The position numbers and the translations under genes are program-made. 64,000 nt of DNA from Pseudoalteromonas prydzensis (GTDB taxonomy: Bacteria; Pseudomonadota; Gammaproteobacteria; Enterobacterales; Alteromonadaceae): positions 310,001-374,000 of the forward strand of contig NZ_BDDT01000003.1 in assembly GCF_001661495.1 (NCBI RefSeq), written 5' to 3'. The notes under the pieces are model-generated. The model saw only the letters and a list, made by a program, of their open reading frames with translations, did no database searches and was not told the origin of the DNA. Shown piece by piece: positions 30,186 through 38,009 of this stretch. Positions within the stretch are counted from its first letter, which is position 1. Every line of letters begins with the position of its first letter.

Positions 30186-30565
30186 GAGATAATCCTTAGT
30201 GAAATGACGGAAAAACCTTAATGGATTTAAAAAGGCAGGGTATACGCTCATCATAATCAACAGCAGCAAAAATTAAAACCATCGAGCTAAATTACCAAGC
30301 AGTGAGCCGAATGCTTTATAAGCGAAAAATGGCATAATTAATATGTGCTATATGTATATACAGTAATTTTGTTTTGTCCGATATTACTGATCTTCACTTT
30401 TTTGGGATATTGCTACATTTATAAAAATGAGACGAAGTTAACTAGTTATTTACAGGTGTTTATTTGAGGGCTAAGATAAATGCAATGTAATATATGTGCA
30501 TTTGTCGGTTTGTAAAGCGATAAATGTCGTAGGCAAAGTTGTTATATTTTTCTAGGGATTGAACA
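30186..30565. other. Gene-free stretch at the start of an accessory island
   Basis: No gene seen. It contains an inverted pair AAATGCA/TGCATTT near 30478-30503. At 30541-30547 it has GTTATAT, which is the exact complement of ATATAAC at 31350-31356 (see the attC-like site). Confidence 0.45.
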
Positions 30566-30940
30566 TTGAGAGCTATTTTTGCATTGTGTTTTTTTAGCTG
30601 TTTTGCTAATTCAACAACTTGCTTTCATACAGAAGCGCAAGAGTGGAATAAAAAATACGGTAGTCTTTTCAAGGTAGAAACTACTCTGAATAGCGGTGCA
30701 TACGACGTAATTGCAGAGTTGCCAAAAAGTATTGATGGTCAACGCTTTGATTCAGTCTCACTATTCGTGAGCAATCTCGAACAACCAACGTTTTTCGCTA
30801 CATTAAGTACATATGAAGATGATGGTGTTACTAAAGTATGGTTCGTTACAGACAATAAAAGCTCACAACAGCATTATTTAAGTTTTAGCTACGGTACGGG
30901 GTGTGGCATGTCTGTAACAGTAGAGGTTGATTTTGAGTAA
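30566..30940 (+). CDS. Small secreted hypothetical protein
   Basis: 124 aa, not recognised. It starts with TTG at 30566 (AGGG 8 bases upstream) and has a signal-peptide-like N-terminus (MRAIFALCFFSCFANSTTC). The mature part is beta-rich, with YDVIAELPKSIDGQRFDSVSLFVSN. Overlaps the start of the next gene by 14 bases. Both lie between matching core sites of a putative integron cassette. Confidence 0.6.
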   Translation: MRAIFALCFFSCFANSTTCFHTEAQEWNKKYGSLFKVETTLNSGAYDVIAELPKSIDGQRFDSVSLFVSNLEQPTFFATLSTYEDDGVTKVWFVTDNKSSQQHYLSFSYGTGCGMSVTVEVDFE

Positions 30941-31355
30941 AAACCAATTCCGACTTTTTCTATTCAGCTCTGTAATCTTTGCTATTTTAGCTTTGGTTGT
31001 AAGTTTCTGGTTTCCTAGTCAAAACGTAGACATTGTTAATGACTACATAATTGAACTTGAGATGGCCAGCCCTGAACAATATTTTTCTGATATGTTGCTG
31101 CTGCCAATAGGTATTCTAGTGGCTGTGGCAGTTGTTGCCTCCTATGCAGGGTTATTATTCTTCAAGTCTTGGGCAAGGCATATTTATGTCGCAAGCTTTG
31201 TGTTGGCTTTACCAACATACTTTATGGGCGGGTTAATTGTTACAAGTGGCTTAGAGGATTTACTTTATGATCTCTCGATGCTCATGAGCGGTGCTGTTGT
31301 TGCTTTAATCTATTTTAGCCCAGTAAAGGAGTACTTTGTTGACACCAAAATATAA
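30927..31355 (+). CDS. Small membrane protein
   Basis: Up to 142 aa, function unknown. Four hydrophobic helices: about residues 10-28, 56-76, 84-104 and 112-130. The long intervening loop contains NVDIVNDYIIELEMASPEQ. The open frame begins at 30927, inside the previous gene, and the annotated first codon is ATT-like; a TTG at 30934 is the more likely start. It probably shares a cassette with the secreted protein upstream. Confidence 0.55.
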   Translation: MILSKNQFRLFLFSSVIFAILALVVSFWFPSQNVDIVNDYIIELEMASPEQYFSDMLLLPIGILVAVAVVASYAGLLFFKSWARHIYVASFVLALPTYFMGGLIVTSGLEDLLYDLSMLMSGAVVALIYFSPVKEYFVDTKI

Positions 31356-31419
31356 CAAAAACATCATGGTGGGAATTTACTCGCTGGAAAAGCGCTCCTA
31401 AAATCCCCATATGTTAAGC
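31350..31419 (+). repeat. attC-like integron recombination site
   Basis: It starts with ATATAAC (31350-31356) and ends with GTTAAGC (31413-31419), fitting the GTTRRRY core. Between them, the left arm AACATcATGGtGGGaATTT pairs with the right arm AAATCCCCATATGTT over 15 bp, leaving c, t and a unpaired on the left arm only. Extrahelical bases on one arm are the hallmark of attC hairpins. The ATATAAC end matches GTTATAT at 30541, where the same cassette would begin. Confidence 0.55.
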
Positions 31420-31930
31420 GTTGAGGTTGTAGAATTACTCTTTTTAGGAACTGGTTCTACACATTTCACTTGATTGTTTTTTAACCTTGAACCCACAGGG
31501 TTACTGTGATCTAATAGATATTATTCACCCACGGTAAATTGTTATGGCTCTTTCATTAGGTAAGGAGTCAAGCCTGACTTATCTTGCCAAAATAAATTCA
31601 TTCCGATCAATTTCGCTGAATAAATTAACTTTACGCGGTCAAACGAAAGTGAATGCCCAATGGTAACTGTATTGCTTAGTTTATAATATAGAAAAGCTGC
31701 AAAACACGATGCATTAATAAAGGTAAGCTGCTACCTCTCCAAATAAGCCACTTAAACACCTGTCATACCTTCCAAAACGCCCATTAAAGCAACAGTAAAT
31801 CCTCTTTTTATATTTTACGTAAAATCGAAGTAACCGATTGAATCAAAATAGGAACTCAGCTATGGTTAATGCATCAATAAAATAAATTAAAAACGAGTAA
31901 TTCTATAGGCTCGTTAGGTTTCAAATAAGT
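31420..31930. other. Stretch without a clear gene, possible decayed minus-strand ORF
   Basis: On the minus strand 31542-31730 is open for about 62 codons (ending GLTPYLMKEP) but lacks a credible start. At its end GTTAGGT (31913-31919) is complementary to ACCTAAC at 32381-32387 and may be the left edge of another cassette. The segment 31871-31912 resembles 33468-33510. Confidence 0.4.
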
Positions 31931-31948
31931 ATGGTGGAATATCAATCT

Positions 31949-32386
31949 ATGAAAAAAACATTATCTTTATGCGTATTAACTTTACTGAGCGCTTGTTCAG
32001 TAACACCAGAGAGTGCATATGAAAGTGGTTGGAATCTGAAAAAGAGTGAAGGCACTTATAAAGAGTGCGCTATGACGTGGTTAAACAAAGATATGTTCAT
32101 GGCACAAAATATGGATAGACTAATTGCATTAGGGTATCTAACCAAAAAACAAGCTATTAGAGCTGCAAAATCTGAAGTTAGGGTCGGGGATCCGGAGTGC
32201 TTAGCTTTTGCTGCTTTTGGATTAACGAGAGGGAGTAAACTTTCATTTGTAAATGACATCAACAAAAATCTCTTAGAAAGAAAACTGAATTATTCTTGCG
32301 AAGAGAGTAATGCTAAATGCCCAGGTGTTTCAATTACAATTAAAAATGGCATTGTTTCTTCTGTCAGCTCATTGTCTGAAACCTAA
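31949..32386 (+). CDS. Putative lipoprotein
   Basis: 145 aa from the ATG at 31949; an upstream ATG at 31931 adds six residues. It has a lipoprotein signal MKKTLSLCVLTLLSACS with lipobox LLSAC. The mature domain has SEGTYKECAMTWLNKD and four more Cys, and is not recognised. It lies between GTTAGGT (31913) and ACCTAAC (32381), the matched ends of a putative integron cassette, and its stop codon is inside the second core, as is common in cassettes. Confidence 0.65.
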   Translation: MKKTLSLCVLTLLSACSVTPESAYESGWNLKKSEGTYKECAMTWLNKDMFMAQNMDRLIALGYLTKKQAIRAAKSEVRVGDPECLAFAAFGLTRGSKLSFVNDINKNLLERKLNYSCEESNAKCPGVSITIKNGIVSSVSSLSET

Positions 32387-32440
32387 CAAACAAAGACTGC
32401 GGGACTTTTACTCGTTATATTGCTACATAGACCCAGTCTA
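32381..32440 (+). repeat. Degenerate attC-like site
   Basis: It starts with ACCTAAC. AGACTGcGGG at 32394 pairs with CCCAGTCT near 32433-32440, with one extrahelical c. No GTTRRRY core follows, so the right end is lost or this is only a hairpin. Confidence 0.3.
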
Positions 32441-32460
32441 CTTTCAGCTCTGGAGAATAA

Positions 32461-32898
32461 ATGAAAAAAGGATTTTCGGATATATTTGAAAAAGACTCTG
32501 TACCTAAGACTCTGGTTTTATGTGTGCTAACTATAGGCTCGTATTTAATTTATAAGCTCTATCGTTTTACAAGCCAAATCAATCAACATACCGAACTTAA
32601 AATATCTAACTTATTTATTACAACAACCATTGTTTTATTCGTTATTTCATTAGTTAGTTTAATTTATGGTTTAGCTAATTATCATGATCTTACGATTCTA
32701 AAAAGCTCAATTGGTATTCATGCTATATCTAGTGCTTTCGATGTAACTTGGATTGTCATGGTTCGTAATCGTATTAATTTAATAGCGGGCTCTAATAAAG
32801 GCGACAACCTTTGGTTAAATCCTTTTATTACATCAATTTTTCATGTTATTTATATGCAACATAAAATCAACCAAGGCTTGGCTAAAAAAGTAATATAA
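32461..32898 (+). CDS. Membrane protein with DUF4234-like start
   Basis: 145 aa. The N-terminal VLCVLTIGSYLIYKLYRFTSQIN segment (residues 18-40) recalls the short amphipathic/hydrophobic opening of DUF4234-type membrane proteins, a tentative match. Two more hydrophobic helices follow at about residues 53-72 and 82-100. The function is unknown. It starts 75 bases after the lipoprotein gene. Confidence 0.6.
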   Translation: MKKGFSDIFEKDSVPKTLVLCVLTIGSYLIYKLYRFTSQINQHTELKISNLFITTTIVLFVISLVSLIYGLANYHDLTILKSSIGIHAISSAFDVTWIVMVRNRINLIAGSNKGDNLWLNPFITSIFHVIYMQHKINQGLAKKVI

Positions 32899-33090
32899 TC
32901 GGGTAGCCGGAGGTCTCCTCCAGCCTCAAAACCACCCATCATGCGCTTTTTATTAGCTGGAAGTGCAATGGGCGGTTCATCTCCGTAATGAATATTGATC
33001 CAAATATCTTTCAATGACACTAAACCTTGTGACGCTAAATAGTCATTGCCTAGCGCAATGTTAATGCCTTTTGGTTTTGAGCTTCTACAA
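32899..33090 (-). repeat. Decayed copy R2 of an unknown repeated coding element
   Basis: Read leftward from about 33086 this encodes KGINIALGNDYLASQGLVSL, then WINIHYGDEPPIALPANKKR, MMGGFEAGGDLRLPD and TAA/TAG near 32898. About 60 codons are open but no start is present. The string recurs at 34138-34440 and 15730-15862. I do not recognise the protein; the ending GGDLRLPD is shared by all three, with small changes. Confidence 0.65.
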
Positions 33091-33602
33091 GGGCCTTCGC
33101 TTCCAAGCGCCTACTTTTGGTCCTGGTGATACCGCAGGCTATGGCGAGCCGTTCGCTGACACCCAGTTTCATTAAACTGCGTACTTTTGGTGCGAGCTAT
33201 ACCTTTCTAAAGAGCGCCATTGCCGCCAGTAGCACATTCTTATCCTACGGCGGATCCAATGATCTAAATCCACTGTTATAAGCGTGGCTATTCGGTAGTA
33301 GTGTCCCCAGCCGCGTAAATACTTCTGGGTCTAGAATCTTTATTACTCTAAAGCGCAGCGTCTCTAAACCTCTTTGTGAATAATTCACTAAATTTTTTGC
33401 ACAAAGAGAAGGGAATGAGAAGTAAATGAGGGAAACTTAGCGCTTAGTATTGGCATGGCTAAACCACTAATAAAAATAAATTTAAAACAAATTATTCTAC
33501 AGGCTTATTAGCTGCCATATAAATGTGACGTGTTCAACTTGCTGTACATGTTAATTTTCTAAGCCTATACTTGTTCCATCAAATATACATGTAGAGGTTC
33601 TG
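33091..33602. other. Gene-free stretch with repeat module C
   Basis: 33300-33430 matches 34245-34365: CTCTAAAGCGCAGCGTCTC is common to both, followed by CCTCTTTGTGAA and TTTTTGCACAAAGAG. In this copy the module lies outside the coding relic; in the 34-kb copy it lies inside. A short plus-strand frame at 33090-33172 ends QAPTFGPGDTAGYGEPFAD, probably a fragment. Confidence 0.5.
33543..33593 (+). promoter_or_regulatory. Promoter/operator of the yefM-yoeB module
   Basis: TGTACA (33543-33548) stands as the -35, 17 bases before TATACT (33566-33571), with a second palindrome TACATGTA at 33586-33593. YefM-YoeB of E. coli recognises TGTACA-core palindromes, so this is a likely autoregulatory operator. 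Confidence 0.6.
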
Positions 33603-33857
33603 ATGAAAATTGTATCTTTTACTGAAGCCAGAAATGGTCTTAAAGCTGTTTTGGACGGAGTAGTTAATGATGCTGATACAACAGTAATTACTCGCCGTGA
33701 TTCTGAGGATGCAGTGGTTATGTCTTTAGATTATTACAATAGCCTTATGGAGACCGTTCACTTGCTTCGTTCACCTGAAAATGCAGAGCATTTAAATCGT
33801 TCAATAGCGCAGTATCGTGCTGGCAAAACAACAGCACGAGAGCTAATTGATGAGTAG
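33603..33857 (+). CDS. yefM: Antitoxin, Phd/YefM family
   Basis: 84 aa. The N-terminus MKIVSFTEARNGLKAVLDGVVNDADTTVITRRDSEDAVVMSLDYYNSLMET is a textbook YefM DNA-binding domain, followed by an acidic/flexible toxin-binding tail. It neutralises the ribosome-associated nuclease encoded next, whose start it overlaps by 11 bases. GAGG precedes the ATG. It sits in a small-gene island with integron-like features, a frequent home for such modules. Confidence 0.95.
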   Translation: MKIVSFTEARNGLKAVLDGVVNDADTTVITRRDSEDAVVMSLDYYNSLMETVHLLRSPENAEHLNRSIAQYRAGKTTARELIDE

Positions 33858-34113
33858 TCGTTTACTGTCTTGGACTGACGATGCTTGGACTGACTACTTG
33901 TATTGGCAAACTCAAGACAAGAAGACGCTAAAACGTATCAATAAACTTATCAACGATGTAAAGCGCTCTCCGTTTGAGGGCATTGGTAAACCTGAGCCAC
34001 TAAAAGAAAATTTATCAGGTTTTTGGTCTCGCCGCATTGATGATACCAATCGACTTATTTATGTAGTAGATAATCAGGCTGTCACAATAATTTCGTGCCG
34101 CTATCATTATTAA
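33850..34113 (+). CDS. yoeB: Toxin, YoeB/Txe family mRNA interferase
   Basis: About 87 aa. LLSWTDDAWTDYLYWQTQDKKTLKRINKLI at the N-terminus, GIGKPEPLKENLSGFWSRRIDDTNRLIYVV in the middle, and the catalytic C-terminal SCRYHY. YoeB cleaves mRNA in the ribosomal A site; the Glu, Arg, His and Tyr of the family are in place. The frame opens at 33847; the ATG at 33850 overlaps the antitoxin stop, giving coupled translation. Full length, apparently functional. Confidence 0.94.
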   Translation: MSSRLLSWTDDAWTDYLYWQTQDKKTLKRINKLINDVKRSPFEGIGKPEPLKENLSGFWSRRIDDTNRLIYVVDNQAVTIISCRYHY

Positions 34114-34137
34114 AACAGATCTTAACGTCAGGCAACT

Positions 34138-34440
34138 AATCGGGCAGCCGGATGTCTTTTCCAACCCCACATCATATGCCTCCTATTAGCGGGAAGTGAA
34201 ATGGGCGGTTCACTAGTCATACCACATACTATGGCTATTAGGTAATTCCCCAACCGCGTAAATTTGTTTTACTCTAAAGCGCAGCGTCTCTTAACCTCTT
34301 TGTGAACAATTCAATTAAATACTTTTTGCACAAAGAGCAGAGAAATAGAAGCAAATGAGGATTAACTTAAAGGCTAAGATCTCTTAATGACGTTAAATAG
34401 TCATTGTCTAACGCAATGTTAATTCCTTTTGTTTGTTGAT
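34138..34440 (-). repeat. Decayed copy R3 of the repeated element, with module C inserted
   Basis: Read leftward: KGINIALDNDYLTSLRD (34440-34385), then the module C sequence (34365-34245), then EPPISLPANRRHMM and, after a one-base shift, VGKDIRLPD with TAG near 34138. In R2 the two coding blocks are contiguous. So in R3 they have been split by module C, or rearranged. Confidence 0.6.
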
Positions 34441-34443
34441 AAG

Positions 34444-34653
34444 TTATTCTGCTATATCTTGTTTTTGTCTAGCAGCTTGGTTTGGCAGTAGTTGCTCAAC
34501 AATTTCCCTTGCTGGCAATGTGTAACGTACACCATCAAACATCACTGAGGTAAACTCATCAATGCTCGTTATGCCCGTTAAAGTCCAGCCTTCACCACGC
34601 TTAGGGCAATAAACAGTGGTTGTTGGTTGTATTACTTTAAATTCATCGCTCAT
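34444..34653 (-). CDS. Small hypothetical protein
   Basis: 69 aa, not recognised: MSDEFKVIQPTTTVYCPKRG, a predicted beta-rich middle (TLTGITSIDEFTSVMFDGVRYTLP) and a helical tail. The ribosome binding site is poor. Solitary, leftward, next to repeat R3. Confidence 0.5.
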   Translation of the reverse strand: MSDEFKVIQPTTTVYCPKRGEGWTLTGITSIDEFTSVMFDGVRYTLPAREIVEQLLPNQAARQKQDIAE

Positions 34654-34738
34654 AATTTGATTGCTGTGTTATTAACTTGTATGCGCGGTATCTTAAGGCA
34701 ATAATAGTGGGCTTTAAAGCCGTAATTTAATTTTATTT

Positions 34739-35236
34739 ATGAACAATGAGTTTGCACTAAGCCGAATTACATTAAAGCCAATTAAACATAAGGACTGTAG
34801 CGCGTTGTGGGCTATTTTGTCTGAGCCGTTAGTTGCGCAATATAATGACTATGCAATGCCACTTACACGTAATGACGTAAAACAACTGATCCAAGATGAT
34901 ATTACTGGCATGTATGAAGGAAATACGCTGCGCTTAGGAATGTACTTATTAAATACGTCGACCTTGATTGGCTGCATTGGTTTATATGATATTACAGAGG
35001 GCAGTGCTTGGTTAGGGTTTGAGTTGTCTGTAGATTATTGGGGGGATGGGTTTATGTCTGAAGCATTAGCATTTATGCTAACAAATATAACAGCCGTTGT
35101 TGCGCAGTTAGGCAATGATGTGAGCATTACTAATTTACAGGCGAAAGTGGCGTCAGAAAATAGCCAAAGCCAGCAACTACTTCGCCGTTTTAAATTCACT
35201 CATGTAGCGAGTGAACATTGGCTGTATAAATTTTAA
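34739..35236 (+). CDS. GNAT-family N-acetyltransferase
   Basis: 165 aa of the ribosomal-protein-acetyltransferase (RimJ/RimL-like) type. RITLKPIKHKDCSALWAILSEPLVAQYNDY is at the start and WLGFELSVDYWGDGFMSEALAFML carries the acetyl-CoA loop near residue 90. ASENSQSQQLLRRFKFTHVA is near the C-terminus. The substrate cannot be told. AT-rich codon use like its island neighbours. Confidence 0.85.
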   Translation: MNNEFALSRITLKPIKHKDCSALWAILSEPLVAQYNDYAMPLTRNDVKQLIQDDITGMYEGNTLRLGMYLLNTSTLIGCIGLYDITEGSAWLGFELSVDYWGDGFMSEALAFMLTNITAVVAQLGNDVSITNLQAKVASENSQSQQLLRRFKFTHVASEHWLYKF

Positions 35237-35244
35237 ATCATACT

Positions 35245-35562
35245 TTGTTACATAACGGGTATTTTGCATTTAGTCCGGCTGCTTGGTATGACGACATGAC
35301 AGTTGTAAAAGAGTTTGAGCAATTCTTATCGCAACGAAGCCTCACTATAGAAGATAACATACCGCTGTCGCTCTATATAACAGTCGGAGGCGCGGAAAAC
35401 CCATTAATGTTAAGTGCCTTTGCTGGCCTTAAGAATAGTCTTAACATACATGCTAATGATATTATCTGGGATAGCAGAATTAATGATGGTTTAGAGCACT
35501 GGGAAAACCCAGTGGTTAGTGTTAAGCAGGCACTCGATTTCTATAATTCATCGATAAACTAA
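35245..35562 (+). pseudogene. C-terminal fragment of a putative serine esterase
   Basis: The frame, open from 35245 with no ATG or ribosome binding site, encodes NGYFAFSPAAWYDDMTVV, PLSLYITVGGAENPLML and DGLEHWENPVVSVKQALDFY. This matches the last third of Fes/IroE-type alpha/beta hydrolases, including the distal Asp/His region. The nucleophile half is missing; the GNAT gene lies directly upstream, so the 5' part was lost. Confidence 0.6.
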
Positions 35563-35974
35563 TATGCTGAACTAAAGAACAAGTTAGTAAGAAGTCAGAT
35601 TAACTTACCAATTAAAAAGAACACATCATACTATGTGTAGATCTGGATAACGTTGCATAGCAGTATTTTTTAACTAAAACTATCAAAGGGGATTATGAGC
35701 TTAATAAGTCAAAGTTAGCTAGTCAGTGTTTTTAACAATTAATGGCAGTGAATTAGTTGGGGGTTTAGAAGCTGAGTTTGATTTACACGGCTAATAATTA
35801 CGGTTATTAACTAGTCGTGTTGTCTGTACCTTGTTTATTAAGCAGGATTAAACAAGGTACTTAACCATTAAAAAAGCGCTATCACATTTAGTTACGCTTT
35901 TAATGTAATCAGATGGTAGGTTTCACTTTAAATTTAATGCTAAAAGTGAAACCCACAGAGTGAAATAAGTTGTC
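35563..35974. other. Gene-free stretch with 12-bp inverted repeat
   Basis: GTACCTTGTTTA (35826-35837) and TAAACAAGGTAC (35849-35860) form a perfect 12-bp dyad with an 11-base loop and no T-run. No ORF with coding character is seen. Confidence 0.5.
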
Positions 35975-36382
35975 CTAAAGAATAGATAGTTTGTTGGTCA
36001 ACAGCCGTAACATTTTGTCAGGCTGTGGTTCATGCTCATTTAAGCCAGCGATTATAGTCATAAAGTAACAATCTAACATTGCGCTTGCTTTAATATCATC
36101 AAGCTCAGGCTGTTCACTAAACAAACGCTGCTTAAAGTCATTCATTTGCTGCTCAAAAAAAGCAGCCTGCCAAATCATATCGCTAATTAGTATTTTACTA
36201 AACTCGCTATTGTCACAATAAAACTCAAACAGCGGCAGGGCATAGTGGCTAAGTTTTAAACGTGGCGCATGCTGGTTATCAGTTTGACTTGCTTGGTGAA
36301 GAATCGCATCTATTTGCTGCTGCATACCCGCTTTAAGCAAATCAATTTTATTGCCCGGTGGGATTTTAATGTTGTGGATCAT
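35975..36382 (-). pseudogene. TetR-family regulator lacking its HTH domain
   Basis: 135 aa. NKIDLLKAGMQQQIDAIL joins onto a ligand-binding helical region (LPLFEFYCDNSEFSKILISDMIWQAAFFEQQ) as in TetR regulators. The preceding 45-residue helix-turn-helix is absent, both in frame and in the 120 bases upstream. Probably a truncated gene; if expressed it could not bind DNA in the usual way. Confidence 0.5.
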
Positions 36383-36502
36383 ACTCGGTCCAAAAGCAGG
36401 GTATTTAGCATTTAGGCAGGCATTTTTTGAGCAACGAAAGGGAAGTAATTAAATGGATTAATTTAGATAGGCTATAAGGTATACAGCCTATCTGCTTAAG
36501 AG

Positions 36503-37714
36503 TTATAAATTGTAATGAAACCCGATAGCAATACCATCGTCTTCAGATAAACCCATTTGATACTCTTGCTCTTTATCGGCGCTTGAAAAGTCACTAAAGT
36601 CTTTTCGCGCTTCTATGTACACAATCGTATCTGCATCAAATAAATAGTGAACACCAAGTACACTAAATTGACGTTTAAAATTGTCATTCGGATCAGCATT
36701 AAAGTTTGGCTGGATCACGTAATCTGTACCAGCATCAAACACGTTATAAGCAATGAAAGTACGAATGTCATTATCAAATTTATAAGATAGTAATGACTCT
36801 AAGCCCACCGCATCTTTGATCAAACGACCTAAATTATCGGTATCGTGATTCTCATTTTTATTGATGTTTGCCGCAAAATAAACACCGTCACTATCAAAGT
36901 TACCCCAAGTAACTCCAGCGCCATAAATAAAATCATTAACTGATTGAACGCGTCCTGAGGTGTAATTTACGTTGAGCTCACCGCGGTTAAAGCCAGCGGT
37001 GAGTGTTAAGTCATCATTTACTGCATAGGTAACAGCTGCACCATAGGTGGAATTAAACTCTACCTGTTGAGCTATATTACTGCCATTCTCCCATAATGTT
37101 TGACAAGCAGACTCTGAAATAGCCTCAATATCACAGGTATAAAAATCATTATTTTTAAACTGCACTTGGGCTGCAAAGCTAAAATCACCGTAACTATTGC
37201 GGTATTGTAATAACTTATCGCCGCGGCCGGTACCGTTGATCGCTCCGTCGTCTTTATTGTATGTGTAAACACCTGCCGCATTACCGTCCCACACTAAACT
37301 GTAGTTGGTGCTATAAACAACGTCGTACCATGCTCCCCATTGTTTACCTATAGTCACTTGTCCATATTTTTCATGCGCTATGCCCACATAACCCAGACGG
37401 TTGTATAAAAACTCATCTTGTATTGATTCAAAGCGATTATTATAAAGAATATCGCTACTACCAACAGGATTTACACCCCATTCTAGTAATGCCAGAGCGG
37501 TCCACTGATTTTTAAGTTTACGGCTAAAATCAAAACTGATCCGTGATGCACCATTAACTATTTCTGTCTGTCCTTGGGTATGAATGACGCGCGCATCGAT
37601 AAAACCGCCAATGGTCACGTTATTTGTTCCATCATCGTAAAGCTCAACAGCACTTACATAAGGAGTAAGCATGATGCTAGAGGTGAGGATAAGCTGAGCT
37701 AACTTGTTATTCAT
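36503..37714 (-). CDS. Outer-membrane porin (general porin type)
   Basis: 403 aa. The signal peptide is at residues 1-22 (LAQLILTSSIMLTPYVSA). It then shows alternating beta-strand pattern with SRISFDFSRKLKNQWTALALLEWGVNP and the loop-3-like KYGQVTIGKQWGAWYDVVYSTNY. The C-terminus is IAIGFHYNL, with the expected aromatic/hydrophobic last strand. A trimeric diffusion porin of the Gram-negative Porin_4 type is likely. Contains two Cys (CDIEAISESACQTLW), which is unusual for a porin and may form a loop disulfide. Confidence 0.88.
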   Translation of the reverse strand: MNNKLAQLILTSSIMLTPYVSAVELYDDGTNNVTIGGFIDARVIHTQGQTEIVNGASRISFDFSRKLKNQWTALALLEWGVNPVGSSDILYNNRFESIQDEFLYNRLGYVGIAHEKYGQVTIGKQWGAWYDVVYSTNYSLVWDGNAAGVYTYNKDDGAINGTGRGDKLLQYRNSYGDFSFAAQVQFKNNDFYTCDIEAISESACQTLWENGSNIAQQVEFNSTYGAAVTYAVNDDLTLTAGFNRGELNVNYTSGRVQSVNDFIYGAGVTWGNFDSDGVYFAANINKNENHDTDNLGRLIKDAVGLESLLSYKFDNDIRTFIAYNVFDAGTDYVIQPNFNADPNDNFKRQFSVLGVHYLFDADTIVYIEARKDFSDFSSADKEQEYQMGLSEDDGIAIGFHYNL

Positions 37715-37860
37715 TCAGTTTTGCCTTGTACTAAAATTTGTATCGTTTACAGGTAGGGCGCAGACTAACAAAGCTAAATTGAGGGTAAAGTGAAAAAATA
37801 TCATCAAAAAACCATAGAGGAAATTTGAAAATAGCTTTTCGATTGCTTTATGAGCAAGCG

Positions 37861-37895
37861 TTACTAATTAGTAATCAAAACGATGACTAATTAGT
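37861..37895. promoter_or_regulatory. Paired ACTAATTAGT palindromes
   Basis: Identical 10-bp palindromes at 37863-37872 and 37886-37895, 23 bases centre to centre (about two helical turns); the first extends to 14 bp (TTACTAATTAGTAA). They sit between the divergent porin and ABC-F genes. They look like an operator for a dimeric regulator of the porin. Confidence 0.5.
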
Positions 37896-38009
37896 TGAGT
37901 TTAGCGCCTTGCTTTTTAATTACAAGTACGCTGATATGCGCTTAGAACATAGCTAATAATACATGGAAAAATCGGCCTAATTAATATAAACTCCAGCCAA
38001 TTTTATTTT

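Noticed and set aside
31542-31730. Minus-strand frame of about 62 codons (ending GLTPYLMKEP)
   Set aside because: No start codon except an internal ATG 19 codons from the end and no ribosome binding site; noted as a possible relic only.
32381-32460. Second attC site after the lipoprotein gene
   Set aside because: The left core and a short stem exist, but no GTTRRRY core closes the site, so I list it only as degenerate.
33090-33172. Plus-strand frame ending QAPTFGPGDTAGYGEPFAD before TAA
   Set aside because: Looks protein-like but has no start, overlaps the antisense coding relic R2, and similar bases (TACTTTTGGT) repeat just downstream. Treated as part of the repeat debris.
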